The notes beneath the pieces are model-generated. The model had not been told where the DNA came from. It saw nothing but the letters and a program-made list of their open reading frames with translations, and did no database searches. The position numbers were made by a program, and so were the translations under genes. From Siphonodentalium dalli (lineage: Eukaryota; Mollusca; Scaphopoda; Gadilida; Siphonodentaliidae): a stretch of 64,000 bases of DNA. Of this stretch, positions 24,310 through 35,760 are shown piece after piece. Positions within the stretch are counted from its first letter, which is position 1, and each line of letters opens with the position of its first letter. The stretch lies in the NCBI GenBank assembly GCA_032622095.1, contig CP136067.1, positions 127,135,030 to 127,199,029 on the forward strand, given 5' to 3'.

Positions 24310-24410
24310 GAAAAAAATCGCAACATCAATGCAAACCTTGGACTGTTAAACATACGGTCAGGCTGTAGCATGTTCCACGGTACAAAAACTGTTTAAGTAA
24401 CTGGCACTGA
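24310..24410. repeat. Partial copy of the 11.9-kb MITE-like repeat
   Basis: GACTGTTAAACATACGGTCA and AGCATGTTCCACGGTA closely follow 11945-12000; the copy lacks the flanks. Confidence 0.6.
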
Positions 24411-25555
24411 GACGCATGAATAAAAGTCATAGCCGACAGCTCGGCATTACACATCGAAGACAACCCAGATGTCACAATCTAGGTGGAAAATATCGATGAT
24501 TAAGCCGGTTGTTCGTTCATATAGGAACCGAAGTCAGACAGTGATATGAAACACTCCGGTTGGGTGAACGAATAGAAATGAAGAATAATCTTGCTCAAAG
24601 TAGTTATTTTTGTGAATATTAATCCAAATTTACAGTATACACCGTCATTATTATATATTTATTAAAGGCAATGAGTATCGATGGCGAAATAGTTTGCGTT
24701 AGTTTATCGCCGATTGTTGCGTTCCGAATCGAGATGTAAATTTGTACAATTGAGCGTGGTTCAGATGGTGTTTTCTATGGAGTTGTATGGTCGATTTCTT
24801 TGAGATTTTGGGCGATGTTAGTAGAATGCTACATTCCCCGGTTGGCATAACATTTGAGTACTAATTTCACAACCACGAACAAGTCCATAATATGTCTTTA
24901 ACATCAGTCCACAACCTTATAGATCACCCCCCCCCCAAACAATTGTGTTTTAAGCGTGGCGATGACACTGAGAAAGAAATTCCTTGTGATAAAATGACGA
25001 GCATGATTGCACTGAATACAAACAGCTAATAACAAATAATAAATATCAGCAGTCAGATTCAGTCATACTGTATGGAGTCACTGTCGTACATGTATATAAT
25101 TTGGCGCCGATAAATATATTGTTGAATTTGAGCGGCATGAACTTGGAAACACGCACAATTTTAACTTTGAGGGGGAGCACAAAAACGGTGATTCACAGTA
25201 CAACTAATGAAACGGTATGGGACCATCGGATTACAACGGTCCGACACCGTCAAACCGACAGTATTTCCTATGAGTGTATAATTGTTACGGACAGAAAGTC
25301 AATCCTATTTAAGAACCGATAGCAGACGAAATTATCATGGATACGCGACACTGTGGAGAAGTCGGCGGAATATTGTCTCGCTGCATAGCGGCAGTAATGA
25401 ATAGTTTGTCCTATCTATAGAAAATCAATACCTTTCGGCATCTCGCATTCTGATTGGTCAATTTAGGATATATAAGGCATATTTGCTAGGAGCTCTGGTT
25501 AGAGGTCTTCGGACTTCTCACCTGTCAAGGTCAAGAGCTGAAATGATGTGACAAT
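24411..25555. other. Intronic, nothing recognised
   Basis: AT-rich sequence with no supported feature. Confidence 0.3.
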
Positions 25556-26250
25556 GATCACGGAGCAAATGGTCAGCCAAATGCATTGGTAGCCCTTACT
25601 ATCGGCCAGCAGAAGACTGAACAGTGGTCGGGGATGTCTTTTGAAGAAAGACCAGTGGTAGGCTGGCGATATATTGGGAATCCCAGGTATTTGGTGACCA
25701 ATGTGTGCTTCCATTACGTTTACATTTGGATCGAAGATTTAAGAGAATCAGTGAGCATTCATTTCCCATTTTGGCATCTCTCGGAATGGTTGGCCGTCTA
25801 TGGACGCCTTCTCTTTCTCAAATTGTAACACAATGTTTGGTCTGCCAGTTCAATGGAAACCCTGATTGTCGACTAGTGGAAGAATCAATTCATTGAGAAG
25901 TCATACGAAGAGGCTGGCGACATGTTAGGTAGACCTAGAAATTGACGACCAAATATTATGTGCACCATGAACGATTCTCATTTTGGTAGTGTCCGCTCGA
26001 TTGGTAATTCAAGTTTAATTGGTGCTCTTTTATGGGCGACCTCTCAGTTTGACTTGCTAATTTTTAATAGCTATTTGGTCCCCGATTGTCACACCAACCT
26101 TTGACTGATGTGGGCAGCCACGGAAGCAGACGATAGGGATGAGAAGAGGTATCCCTTAAAGAATTCACGGTCAGCCAAATGCAATGGTAACCCTTACTAT
26201 CGCTTGCGATATATTGGGACTCGCAGGTATTTGATGACCAATGTGAACAC
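25556..26250 (+). repeat. Irregular direct repeats with GGTCAGCCAAATGC
   Basis: GGTCAGCCAAATGCA(T/A)TGGTA with CCCTTACTATCG occurs at about 25571 and 26171; GGCTGGCGATATATTGGGAA and its relatives occur at about 25660, 25913 and 26205, each followed by AGGTATTTG/GTGACCAA-like sequence. The spacing is irregular, so this is an old, shuffled array. Open frames up to 125 codons around it have no known domain. Confidence 0.6.
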
Positions 26251-29200
26251 CCGTTTGTGCATCTAAGTGTGGCGTACCTTGAAACATAAAACGGATTCAC
26301 TGAGATTAATCGTGCTTGGTTGGCATCCCACCCATTGGACAACCTCCACAGCCAGAGAAGTACCTGGGGAGACCAAACAGCTCTTGAACACTGATAATGC
26401 GATGAGATATCTAGGTGTTTGGCTGCTCACAACTACCATGATGGTTGGACGACAATTGGATCCCAAGAAAGTTGGCGTACCAGAGGAGCACCCCCACAGT
26501 GACACCACATAGTTAACACAATGAGGGCTTCCAACTTCATTTAGACCGGCGATATTAATTATAGAAGCCCTTTTGTACACGTTGACATCGCTGATTCCGG
26601 GTTGGCATCTCAGCTGGAGCTTTTGTTTGGGGTTGACCATTAGTGGCGGACCAGGCAGATATTTTTGTACGACCAGTGATGATGGTAACCGGAAAGGTAT
26701 ACCACTTTATTTTGGGACACCCTGCCTGATGATCGACCACCCTGTGTTGAGTGACCGGACCAAAATCACAGTCAAAGACTCCGTCGCAGATGGCGAGCAC
26801 TCAACCCCGTGAGCAACTCATGATATGCTAACCCTCGGAATCCTATTATTTCCTAACATGTGCAGAGATATTGACGAAGACAATGCCAAATTATACCACT
26901 TGGTTGACGGGCCATACCGGAGTCACACCAACCTGGACACCCTAAGGTCTTAGTATAGTGGGCACCTATTAAAGCCGTACAGACGAGATACGCAGAAGAT
27001 CGAGAGCTGTGTCCAGACTGGATGTACCGGTTTGTGTCGCCAACATTGTGGGTTGGTCACATTGTAAATAGAGAAACTGCGGTATGGTAACGTCACCAGA
27101 TGTGCGCCTTTTGTTTGATAAAGATGTGAAAGTGAATAATCATGACGTAATTCATCGGCCATGTGGTGAGATCTGGAGCTAATAATGCTATGGCCTGGTG
27201 GGAAATGTGGTTTCTCTCCTTAGTATGTGACAGAGCTGAAACTAGGGCCAAGACGGGAAATGTAGTTTCCCTCTCTATTGATCGCACTGTTAAAACCTAT
27301 GATAATACAAATCTTTCATCAAACAAAGGTTGGTGTCACGGATTCCTCCCCTTGTGGTGCACATCTGGGTCTGATGGAAATTTACAAAGGCGAGGGCCCT
27401 AAACTATAGATCATGATTTATCAATGGTGGTATTGATACTATACAACGCCCTGGACCACTTCAGGCTGGTGAATGCAGCAATTGTTTCTCTGCACATGGT
27501 CAGGTAGATAGATAGGCGATTTCGGTCATGGAAGTCAAGGGGAAGACGTAAGACAAATATATTGTAGCATAGCAGGTTAACATTTCTTTTTCCGGAAGTT
27601 AAAGTAAAAAGCGACGCCGTTTCTGGCCTTAAAGGTCCAACTGAAATTATTGGGTGACATAAATATTGGCAGGGATCTCAGGAAAGAATCTGAGGGGCTC
27701 ACTCCAAACGGATTATATTTTATTCGGCGTGCACGTGGAATCGATGAGACTTAATTTGAAGGCACACTACCATTTGTCGGAATAATTAGTTTTCGGGTCA
27801 TATTTGAACCCCCTTGCGCGTTACATAATGGGATGCCTTTGATTAATCCAAGTGTGTAGTTTAGTTGTAACTACAATACCATGTTACGACAATATCAGAA
27901 CACTTTCAAAACCTCGTGTAGATTAAAGTAATGTCGCGCCAACAGTTTTGAATCAATACACACCATTTCATTAAATACAAATGTGTACTGTTATATCGAA
28001 CACTTTCCCCCTGTTTCATTGACACTTGTTGTTCGTCGTCCACGTGTACTACAAGGTAACACCTGTATCACTACACTCCTAATTAAAATCTCGAGGAGCT
28101 GTACTTCTGTATTAACGCTTTGGTTGAATAACAAATAACCGAAACAATCGATCTATTGACTGATTGATTGCTTGGGGTTTAATTTCGCTTTCAGCAACTA
28201 ATGCAATAGCACGACATTACCAGTGTTACTGGTGGAGGAAATCCGCACATGTATGGCTAGTCTAACAGTGATTTAAATTGCCCATAAACTCGACGACCAT
28301 CCATCGGCGAGGGATTGCAAACTCCACCAAATAACGATTTAGAGTTACGAAGTCCGCGTTTGAAACCTGTGGATTTGAACCCTCGTCGCCAGCACTGAAG
28401 AGCGAAACGGCTTGGAATTGTATCCATAACCGATTGATCCACCGATACCCATCCGAAACTATCGTAGACATATTATTTATTGCTGTGGATAACATGTCAT
28501 CGAACATTTGCATCACATATTTCGGTTCAAACTTATATATTTAATATAAACCAGACTTATTTTTAAAATTATGTCGCGTAGTTGGTCAATAGTCATTCCC
28601 ATACCATTTGACAAATTATTTCTAAGGAACAATTATTTTCCGAGAATAAACACATGGAACTCACATTTACGTTTATAGTTGCAGATGAATTTCGTTTTAA
28701 ATTATTTGAAAATCAACAAGCTTGGCATATTTCCGAACTCGCGTGGGGCAGCTAACGGAAAATAAATGGGATAACCTTGCTTTATTGGAATCAACCGTGA
28801 TTAAGTTTATGACGTTAGTCGCAAGTTAAACAAAATAACTTGTTGTACATTATTCCGTTGATCTTATTATTAAATCACCGTATCTTAAACTGACGTGGAA
28901 CAGTTCTCTTGAGAAATTGGATTCGATTATCTTGATCAAAGTTGTTATTCTCATTGGAATTTATGCATGTGAAATTTTCTCTAATGATAAATTGACTTTA
29001 TCATACAAGAACTCTCGCAAGCAAAATCCTAGCCGGTGACACAAAATATTAAGCATCTGCTATCTGGACATTGTATATTTAATCATGCACCCCTGTCTTT
29101 GTAAAAAGAAAATTATTGACACTGGCAATTTGGTACAATTTAAATTAACGTCCATATTTACCTTAGTCGACGAAGTCGACTCTATTTAGAATATATAATC

Positions 29201-29309
29201 GGATGCATTTTATCTCATACTAGCGTATACCTTCGTGTCTGCATATTTGCAAATCCCCGTAATGTAATGTTCATAAAAACTAGATGTACCAAACAAAATA
29301 ATAACACAT
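26251..29309. other. Intronic, with one SINE-like relic
   Basis: Mostly unrecognised, GC-richer to about 27.5 kb. At 28150-28255 TTTCGCTTTCAGCAACTAAT followed by GGTGGAGGAAA resembles the body of the SINE-like copy at 20270-20340. Confidence 0.35.
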
Positions 29310-29478
29310 TTATCTCCTCGGCTTGGCGAAAGGATTGGTCAAGATTTATTGCAGATGTGGACTACCGTTATATAACAAAAATAGTTATATATGGTTGACA
29401 TAATAAATAAGATAAAGGTAGCCAAATCAATGTTAAAAAACATATAGACAGTGGGTTCAAAGACGCCAGGTCATGAGA
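29310..29478 (-). repeat. DIRS-like split repeat B2
   Basis: Matches B1 (30294-30475) through GCAGATGTGGACTAC, TGACATAATAAATAAGATAA and GGTTCAAAGACGCCA. About 490 bases of unrelated or diverged sequence separate it from A2. Confidence 0.8.
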
Positions 29479-29964
29479 CATGTAAACAACTTTAATGGAA
29501 TGAAAAATGAGATAATCAGGTAACGAGTTGGCGGTGAACTTAAGTGTACAATAATAGAATCCAGTATTAGTACCGGTAATTCCAAATGTGAAACCATAAC
29601 TACATGAAATCTGGTCTGAAGATATGGCCTGAGACTTAAGTACATACTATCGACCGATAACCCGGTAAATTGAAAACTAGGTTTTGAATATTTAAACAAA
29701 ACCAAGATATGCCAATGGGAAAGAATTGACGGCTCGTGAGGACAAGACTAATATAAACCGTGATGTCTGCTCGACGAGGAAGATTGTCTGATATGTCGGA
29801 TGTATTTGGATGTGATCAGTGAAATATAAAAAAAACTTATCTAGGAGCATGGAATGGAGGTGGTCGAAGGGGTGGTGGTGGGAACAAGTTTAAGGAGTTC
29901 TTAAATATGAACTGCACACCTTGAAGATCAGAGTTAGAAAGAAAGTGCTCAGTGGCTAATTAGC

Positions 29965-30293
29965 GTATTCCTGCGCAGTATAAGATATAGTCCCGCGAGT
30001 GGAAAATATAACTTGCTGGAAGTTTATTTAAACTAACTAATTACTCGCAAAACTTTACGATGGTTAATGATTTAATATCAGTCTACAACTTGTGAAAGAA
30101 ATATATATTTATGCTATGATTGCACCATCTTGCATCAGATTTTCCTGTCGGAAGCTCGCAGGTGGAGTTGTGAAGCGTTAGCTTCTCGTAAATTCTCGCT
30201 TTGTGAGAATCGGTATCACAAGCGCGAATTATAAAAATTAACGGTGCCGCGACGGAGACATGAAACCCTTGGACCGATGTTCCAATAGCAATT
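29965..30293 (-). repeat. DIRS-like split repeat A2
   Basis: Matches A1 (34925-35184) through TATAACTTGCTGGAA, GCAAAACTTTACGA, TTTTCCTGTCGGAA and CGATGTTNCAAT; carries a ~45-bp extra segment near 30180-30225. Confidence 0.8.
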
Positions 30294-30475
30294 TATCTTC
30301 CCGGAATGGGGAAAGGATTTATCACGATTTTTTGTAGATGTGGACTACTTTTATATAACAAAAATATGTATATATGGCTGACATAATAAATAAGATAAAG
30401 GTATCCAAATTAATGTTAAAAAGCATATGGACAGTTGGTTCAAAGACGCCACGAGACAATGGCAAGCAAATACCA
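30294..30475 (-). repeat. DIRS-like split repeat B1
   Basis: Direct repeat of B2, directly abutting A2, as expected for the B1A2 junction of split-direct-repeat elements. Confidence 0.8.
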
Positions 30476-31405
30476 TCATTAAGACAGTATATGCTTGACA
30501 AAGTCGCAACCCACTGGTACCGGAAAAGAAACGGCTGAGGGGGGGGGTGTTCCATGCTCGGATGAAAATTATCACAAAATATATCACATTTATGAGGACG
30601 GATAGTCGAACAAGTATAATAACAAAAAGCCGTCCTACAATTAGTTTTGGGATAGTGGCGAAGGGGGGATGTATCGCTGGCGGTTCCTATGCGAAAGCTA
30701 TGCGACAGAAACAGTTTGCTGTTTAGATTGCATAGGTTTAAACACTGTTTGAGGATATTGTCAAATTGATGTCGCAACAAAGGTTGCCCATCCGGATAAG
30801 AAAAGAGTGGGCCAGGGTGATTGCCCCATATCCACTAATTTTGAACTGGGCATGGTTTTAATTGTGTTTGAGGGAATAACCGAATGAAGTGAGGACGGCC
30901 ATCACTGTTGTGTTTAAATATTCTAAATATTAAGGTTAAGTCTGAGGCAGAAGCTATGCAATCGCTCAATTGTAAAATATTGTCCATGTTAGCACGAGTA
31001 TTTGGACAAATCTCACCAATTCGAGCCATGGCAAAAAAGGCAGTAGTAAAAACTTCCGCGAGTAGCCTCTGCATAAAATCCGAAATACCCAAATAGGGTA
31101 TTGCAGATAGAAGCTTATTAAGTATATTTAATGTAATAGGTAAACGAACATCGGAAACAAGAAGAAGTCTGCGAATGGCCATTAAGATCTTCTTTACTAT
31201 ACTAGCTTGAGTTTGATCTGGTGCATTTCGTACTTTGTGTGCAAAGGCAACAGATGAAATGGCACTGGTAATTGTGCTGGTTGATAAACCCATACAGTAT
31301 TGTATCAATATATAATGGGATGTGTAGCGGAAGGCAATTAGCCAGACCAAATGATACCAAATGATTCAATGCCGTTGAGTACTGTTTCTGTGTAGAAGAA
31401 GCCAA
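30322..31405 (-). pseudogene. DIRS-like tyrosine recombinase (broken)
   Basis: Minus-strand frames give an N-terminal SAM-like part (STQKQYSTALNHLVSFGLAN), then STSTITSAISSVAFAHKVRN, IVKKILMAIRRL, and the catalytic box I region FTTAFFAMARIGEI with its Arg. After an in-frame stop near 30834 the same frame continues to LSHSFRIGTAS, box II with the H-x-x-R pair. A frameshift near 31340 splits the N-terminus and another after box II scrambles the region of the catalytic Tyr. In intact elements this enzyme integrates a circular DNA intermediate. The product is inactive as it stands. Confidence 0.8.
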
Positions 31406-31587
31406 TGATCGAGAAAGTAAAACATTTAAAGTATCAGTAAGCTCTCTAGATGTAGCTTGGATTGCATACTGAAAGAGACCTCCTGAAAGAAGGAAACAGA
31501 TGCTGAAACAGCTTAAACTTGCCTATGCTCAGAAGTTCTGCTTTATCATTACAAATACCACTGATGTGCCTAGCTTTAAACATTGTA

Positions 31588-32620
31588 TTATGTGTCAGAC
31601 ATATCAAGACCAATTGTCTTAAAATGGAGCAGTAAGTGATGGTCTTCAGTTGTTTGCTTGTTTATGATAGAAACATCCGCAATATTATCGCAGTATAATA
31701 ATAAGCAGCTATTTTTCAAAGTGTGTGCCCATATATGTAACCCTAGCACTATTGGATATAATTCAAGGACTGTTATATTCAAGGTTTTTTCTCGGTCGGA
31801 CCATTTAGCCGCAAAGTACTCATTATTAAAAATAGTGCTAAATCCCACAGAACCAGCCGCATCCGTGTAGAATGACAATGTGCGGGACGTTGCCCACTGC
31901 CGGTTTAGGAAAAGAGACGTACCGTTAAAATGTTTGAGAAAAAGAAGCCAGATATGTAATTTCTTAATTTCAATCGTTCGGTTGATTAATCGGCGGAGAA
32001 AAACTCTCCCAGGCTGAATGACAGAGCAAGTGAAATTCAATAGAACTATGGGCACACATCTGTGATGACGCATGGTTAGGACGGAGAGAATAAAATTGTC
32101 TAAATAGTGGACAGAATGACGTATAGCTAGTTTGTGTTGTGCTATCCACTCCAATGGGGAGCTAAAAGCCTCAAAATTATGACAGCTTGGAGAAGCCCCC
32201 CCCCCCCCCCCCCCCCCCCCCCGCATCGGCAAACATTTATCAAAATAATATTTCCCTTCGATTGGCTTCGAATTGGAATCCTAAAAGGTTATAATCGTAT
32301 GGATGCGATGTGAGAAATCTGAACGCAGAAAGGACATCGATTCTCGAACAGAAGCCGCCTTTTGAACGCTTCTGAATGATTCTATAGCATTTTGGACCGA
32401 AGAGTAAGAAACTGATTTGTACTCTGGAAGTATATGATCAATTCTACCCAACAACAGTTCATGCGACAGTTTGCAACGAACTGATTCAGGAAATTATATT
32501 GCCGATTTCAAATTTTTTGGTTAGCGAGATGATATTTCACCCCTGACACCCAATAGGAAACCATTTGTAAATCCGTCAACTAAGAAATCACGTTTTCGTT
32601 GACTATAACCAGATAACATT
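31588..32620 (-). pseudogene. DIRS-like reverse transcriptase/RNase H (broken)
   Basis: The minus strand reads EGKYYFDKCLPM (before RT motif B), then an interruption by the poly-C/G tract at 32196-32222, then WIAQHKLAIRHSVHYLDNFI. The catalytic motif C here is YLDN in place of the usual YLDD. Downstream come QPGRVFLRRLI, the RNase H block LSFYTDAAGSVGF with its catalytic Asp, LELYPIVLGLHIWA (catalytic Glu) and LLYCDNIADVSIIN (catalytic Asp). The upstream part of the RT fingers (32620-32240) is in shifted frames and appears shortened. The open piece is 214 residues, well short of a full RT-RNase H. Confidence 0.8.
32196..32222. repeat. Poly-C tract (27 C) inside the DIRS-like RT
   Basis: A pure run of 27 cytosines, reading as poly-Gly on the coding minus strand, exactly where the conserved residues between CLPM and the next helix should be. 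Confidence 0.9.
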
Positions 32621-32624
32621 TCAT

Positions 32625-34021
32625 TTAACATGCGGACCCGTATTGGTGTAGGCAGTTTTTGATTGACGCGATGTGGGGTTGGCTTGAAAGTAATGTTGTG
32701 TGTTGAAATTGAACAGTTTTTATTTCGCCGAGGGCAGCCAACGAAGCTATGCGGCTGTTGGCAGAGACAACAGGAATGGGAAAAATTGCATCCGGAGCAA
32801 TTTTTCCTCTATGAAAGTCCCAACAAAACCCGTTCGGAATGCGGTGCCGCGCTCGATTGGTGGAACTTTGAAAACGCGGCTTTGCGCGTTCTGGATTGTT
32901 GGCTGAAAAAGTTGGAACCCGTGGAGCGGCTTGCATATACAACTCCCACTGGATATGATCCCATGATAGACTTGGGTTGAACTGCCTCATCATCCGAAAC
33001 TGGCGATCATAAAAAGACAAGTTATAACCTGAACGAGCCATCTTTCGAGTACGCATCATATAGCTGAGTAGTTTAGTACTTTGTTCAGGGTTGCGTGAAA
33101 TATAAATAATTGTGAAAACGATAAAAGCATAAAGCCATTGATTTATGTCTGAAATTGTTTTCGGAGGTTTTGGAGTCGCGAAAAATGCCTGAACGCCCGG
33201 AGAACCCATGTCAAATGAAAATGCGGTTGAATTGTGTTCGAAATTGGGCAATAGTGAAATCATAGGGACGAATTCATCAGCCCAAATCTGAGCACGTAAT
33301 TTACTTGGAACACGAGCATCTAGTGGTGATGCCAATGACACGAAGTCTAAGAGTGGCGTACCAGACGCAGAAGCTTGGACGCCAGTAGGAATGTCAGTGC
33401 TGAACAGCGGGCCAGTTCTAGGTGAAGATGGGAGCGGATGCTGACCGTCAACAGGAAGAGTCATGTAGGTATTACACGGCATCGAAAAGTCATGTTGACC
33501 GGGCAATGGGCCCGAAAGGAACGGCAACTGAAGTCCAGGTGGGGATGAATGTTGTTGGTGGTGGGCTGAACGCTGGACAGAGACGGCGGGGAAGGTCAGG
33601 CCGGAGACCGGCAATGGAAGGAAAGGCTGACTGATAGGCTGTCCAATGTCACCGCGAGCGAATTTGACATCACAGTCACTGGTAAAGCTTGAGCAGTATG
33701 AGTTACCGGAAGAGAGCCACATGATGATGTAATAAACGTAGCAGCGCTCGTACTGGTGTGAGTAGAAACCACTGGAACGGTTGAAGCCCAAGACAGCCCA
33801 GTGTGTGTCACTGGGAGAGAGCCACTGGACGGAGATGTAACACAAGTGGCAGAACTGATACCGGTTGGAGAAAATCCAACAGGAACAGAGGAAGTCGAAG
33901 ACAACCAAGTATGAGGCTGGTAGTGAACTACCGTATGAGTAGGATGTCGTTGCACACCAGATGCTGCTGGTGGGCGGCCTCTGCGTTTAGGAGACGTAGC
34001 AGTTTTGCTTGGTTTCGTCAT
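32625..34021 (-). pseudogene. DIRS-like gag (broken)
   Basis: Starts at a minus-strand ATG at 34021 with a basic AT-hook-like segment KRRGRPPA (residues about 12-19) and a Ser/Thr/Val-rich repeat in which SGSLPVTHT occurs twice. The frame shifts around 33650-33600 into a 427-codon frame with the core SINDINxWLYAF-like motif (here TISDINQWLYAFIVF), YDRQFRMMRQFNPSLSWDHI and WELYMQAAPRV. Near 32815 the true frame shifts again: the alternate frame reads NCSGCNFSHSCCLCQQPH and VGCPRRNKNC, a Cys/His zinc-binding tail typical of DIRS-like Gag. Three frame segments show the gene is no longer functional. Confidence 0.8.
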
Positions 34022-34924
34022 GATAAAAATTTACGCTACAGGTGGTCACTGTAAAAATAAGAACAGTCAAAAGCATGAGGTTGTCAAGTCAGAATGAAAC
34101 CAGGCTTGAGCTTCCCAAAGCAGAACTTCTGCATTGTGTTTGCGACTTAACTACTTGTAATTGAAAACTACCTGTGTAAGTCCTTGACTAGGACCCATTT
34201 AACATAAATAAACACCCTTATGCGAGCATAAGACATAATGTTGATGAGACAACATAATTAATTTCAGGTAAAACAGAGATTGAGTCAGTATGCTCAAGCT
34301 TAGTCACCATACATGTACAAGTAATGGATACGGGTTCAACCGACAGGTCAACCCAGTCAGAAATTGATAAAGCAAATAGGATTTGCCAACCCACAGCAAT
34401 ATATCGCCCGATAAAAGAAATAATTATTGTTGACCAAAATTAATTATAATTATTGTTAATAATCTAATATATATTTATGTAAATATTTCCTCTGTTTTAA
34501 TTATAATTGTATGGTTGAGGGGAAACCAACTGAAGATTAGCAAACCTGGCACACAGGTTTACCAATTTAATACATCAATCTGACCTGCCGAAATGGCAAA
34601 AACAAGCGTAAAGTCATGTACAACAGACGAGGGGTGCTCCGACAGAGATCGTTGGAACCACATTGCGTAAATAATTGCATGTGGAAAAAAATTGCCTTAG
34701 TTGCATTTGAAAGGCCAACAGATCTGGGACGTGAACACCCCTTTTGTGGACAAAAATAGAATATTTACCGGGATGCCCAGATAACAGTGTATTTGGAGGT
34801 CCCCCGAAAAATCGTGATCCTGGAAGGTCGACCCACGGTGATCAGCGTAGCCAAGTTGTTCGGCCAGCGACGACTGAACGGGTGACCAACCACGGCTACG
34901 CGGCAAGTACCTCCCTTGAAAAGT

Positions 34925-35184
34925 AATAAGATACATGTATAGTTGCGCGAGTGGAAACTATAACTTGCTGGAATTTATTTAAACTCGCAAAACTTTACGA
35001 CGGTTAATGATTTAATATAAATATATAACGCTGTGAAAGAAATATATATTTACCGATAGGATTGTACCACCTTGCATCAGCTTTTCCTGTCGGAATCTGG
35101 CAGGTGAAGTTGTGAATTATAAAGATTACCGATGCCGTGACGGAGACATAAAACCCTTAGACCGATGTTACAATGGTAATTTAA
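34925..35184 (-). repeat. DIRS-like split repeat A1
   Basis: Terminal copy of A2 at the 5' end of the element (minus orientation). Confidence 0.8.
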
Positions 35185-35545
35185 ATTAAACATTTTAAAA
35201 GAATAGTACATTTAAGATAAAAAACGATTATGATTGTTGGTTTAGGTATCAATTTTCAGCAATTTTGGCCAACTTGGGGTGGGGTACAGTACTGAACATA
35301 TGCTGGGCCATTATCTCTGACATATATGTATAGGCCCCATCAATAATTTAGTAGTTTCGACGTAAATGCCAGACCTATATAAATGTAATTAATTAACAAT
35401 TAAATCGGTATTGTCACACACAGGCTACATCCATTACACTGACATGTGTGCACCCAGATACTTATTCTTATATTGTGCAGACCCTCTGTAACTCGTTAAA
35501 TCGTATGCTGCTACATTATGCATGAACCTGAAATTCTCTTTTCAG

Positions 35546-35760
35546 CAACTGACAATGTCTGGATCAGTGGCGAGGAAGATGGTACCACAGAAATTTACAA
35601 TATCTGGAATAGAGAATCATTACCATGGGCAGCTTGGAGAATAAATGAACCGACTGAAACCAAGAACAAGCATGGGTGCATCACGTGGAGGCTTGCTGGA
35701 ATGGAAATCACATTGTGTGACCAAATGCTTGCTATACTGTATATATGTCAGTTATGGTAG
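35546..35760 (+). CDS. C-type lectin-like domain, C-terminal exon with stop
   Basis: The acceptor ATTCTCTTTTCAG| is strong; the exon enters in phase 1, matching the donor at 23646. It encodes TDNVWISGEEDGTTEIYNIW, NRESLPWAAWRINEPTETK, NKHGCITWRLAGMEITLC, DQMLAILYICQLW and a TAG stop. These are the second-half landmarks of a C-type lectin-like domain: W-I-x-G, the W-x-x-x-EP loop, GC, LC and the final YIC. With the exon at 23464 and the tail Cys of the mucin-like exon, all six cysteines of a long-form domain are accounted for. The EPN or QPD sugar/calcium motif is EPT, and the WND motif is not present, so classic calcium-dependent sugar binding is doubtful. A GTAG after CAGTTATG could act as a donor, so a further exon is possible, but the stop one residue after the domain end fits a natural C-terminus. 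Confidence 0.85.

Larger units (their letters stand above)
29310..35184 (-). mobile_element. DIRS-like tyrosine-recombinase retrotransposon, nearly complete but broken
   Basis: On the minus strand the order is: terminal repeat A1 (35184-34925), gag (34021-32625), reverse transcriptase/RNase H (about 32620-31588), tyrosine recombinase (31405-30322), B1 (30475-30294), A2 (30293-29965) and B2 (29478-29310). A1 matches A2 and B1 matches B2, all in direct orientation. This A1-ORFs-B1-A2-B2 split-direct-repeat order is the hallmark of Ngaro/PAT-type DIRS-like elements, which integrate through a tyrosine recombinase and leave no target-site duplication. All three coding regions carry frameshifts or stops. 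It is inserted in the intron between the two lectin exons, opposite to the gene. Confidence 0.85.

Noticed and set aside
25101-27402. Cluster of 60-125-codon open frames on both strands as host genes
   Set aside because: No domain, splice-site set or codon pattern supports any of them; overlapping frames on both strands are about equally open and direct repeats run through the area.
35518-35545. ATG at 35518 as the start of a separate small gene
   Set aside because: The residues before 35546 are intronic: they precede a strong TTTTCAG acceptor, and only the sequence after it matches the lectin fold, in phase with the exon at 23464.
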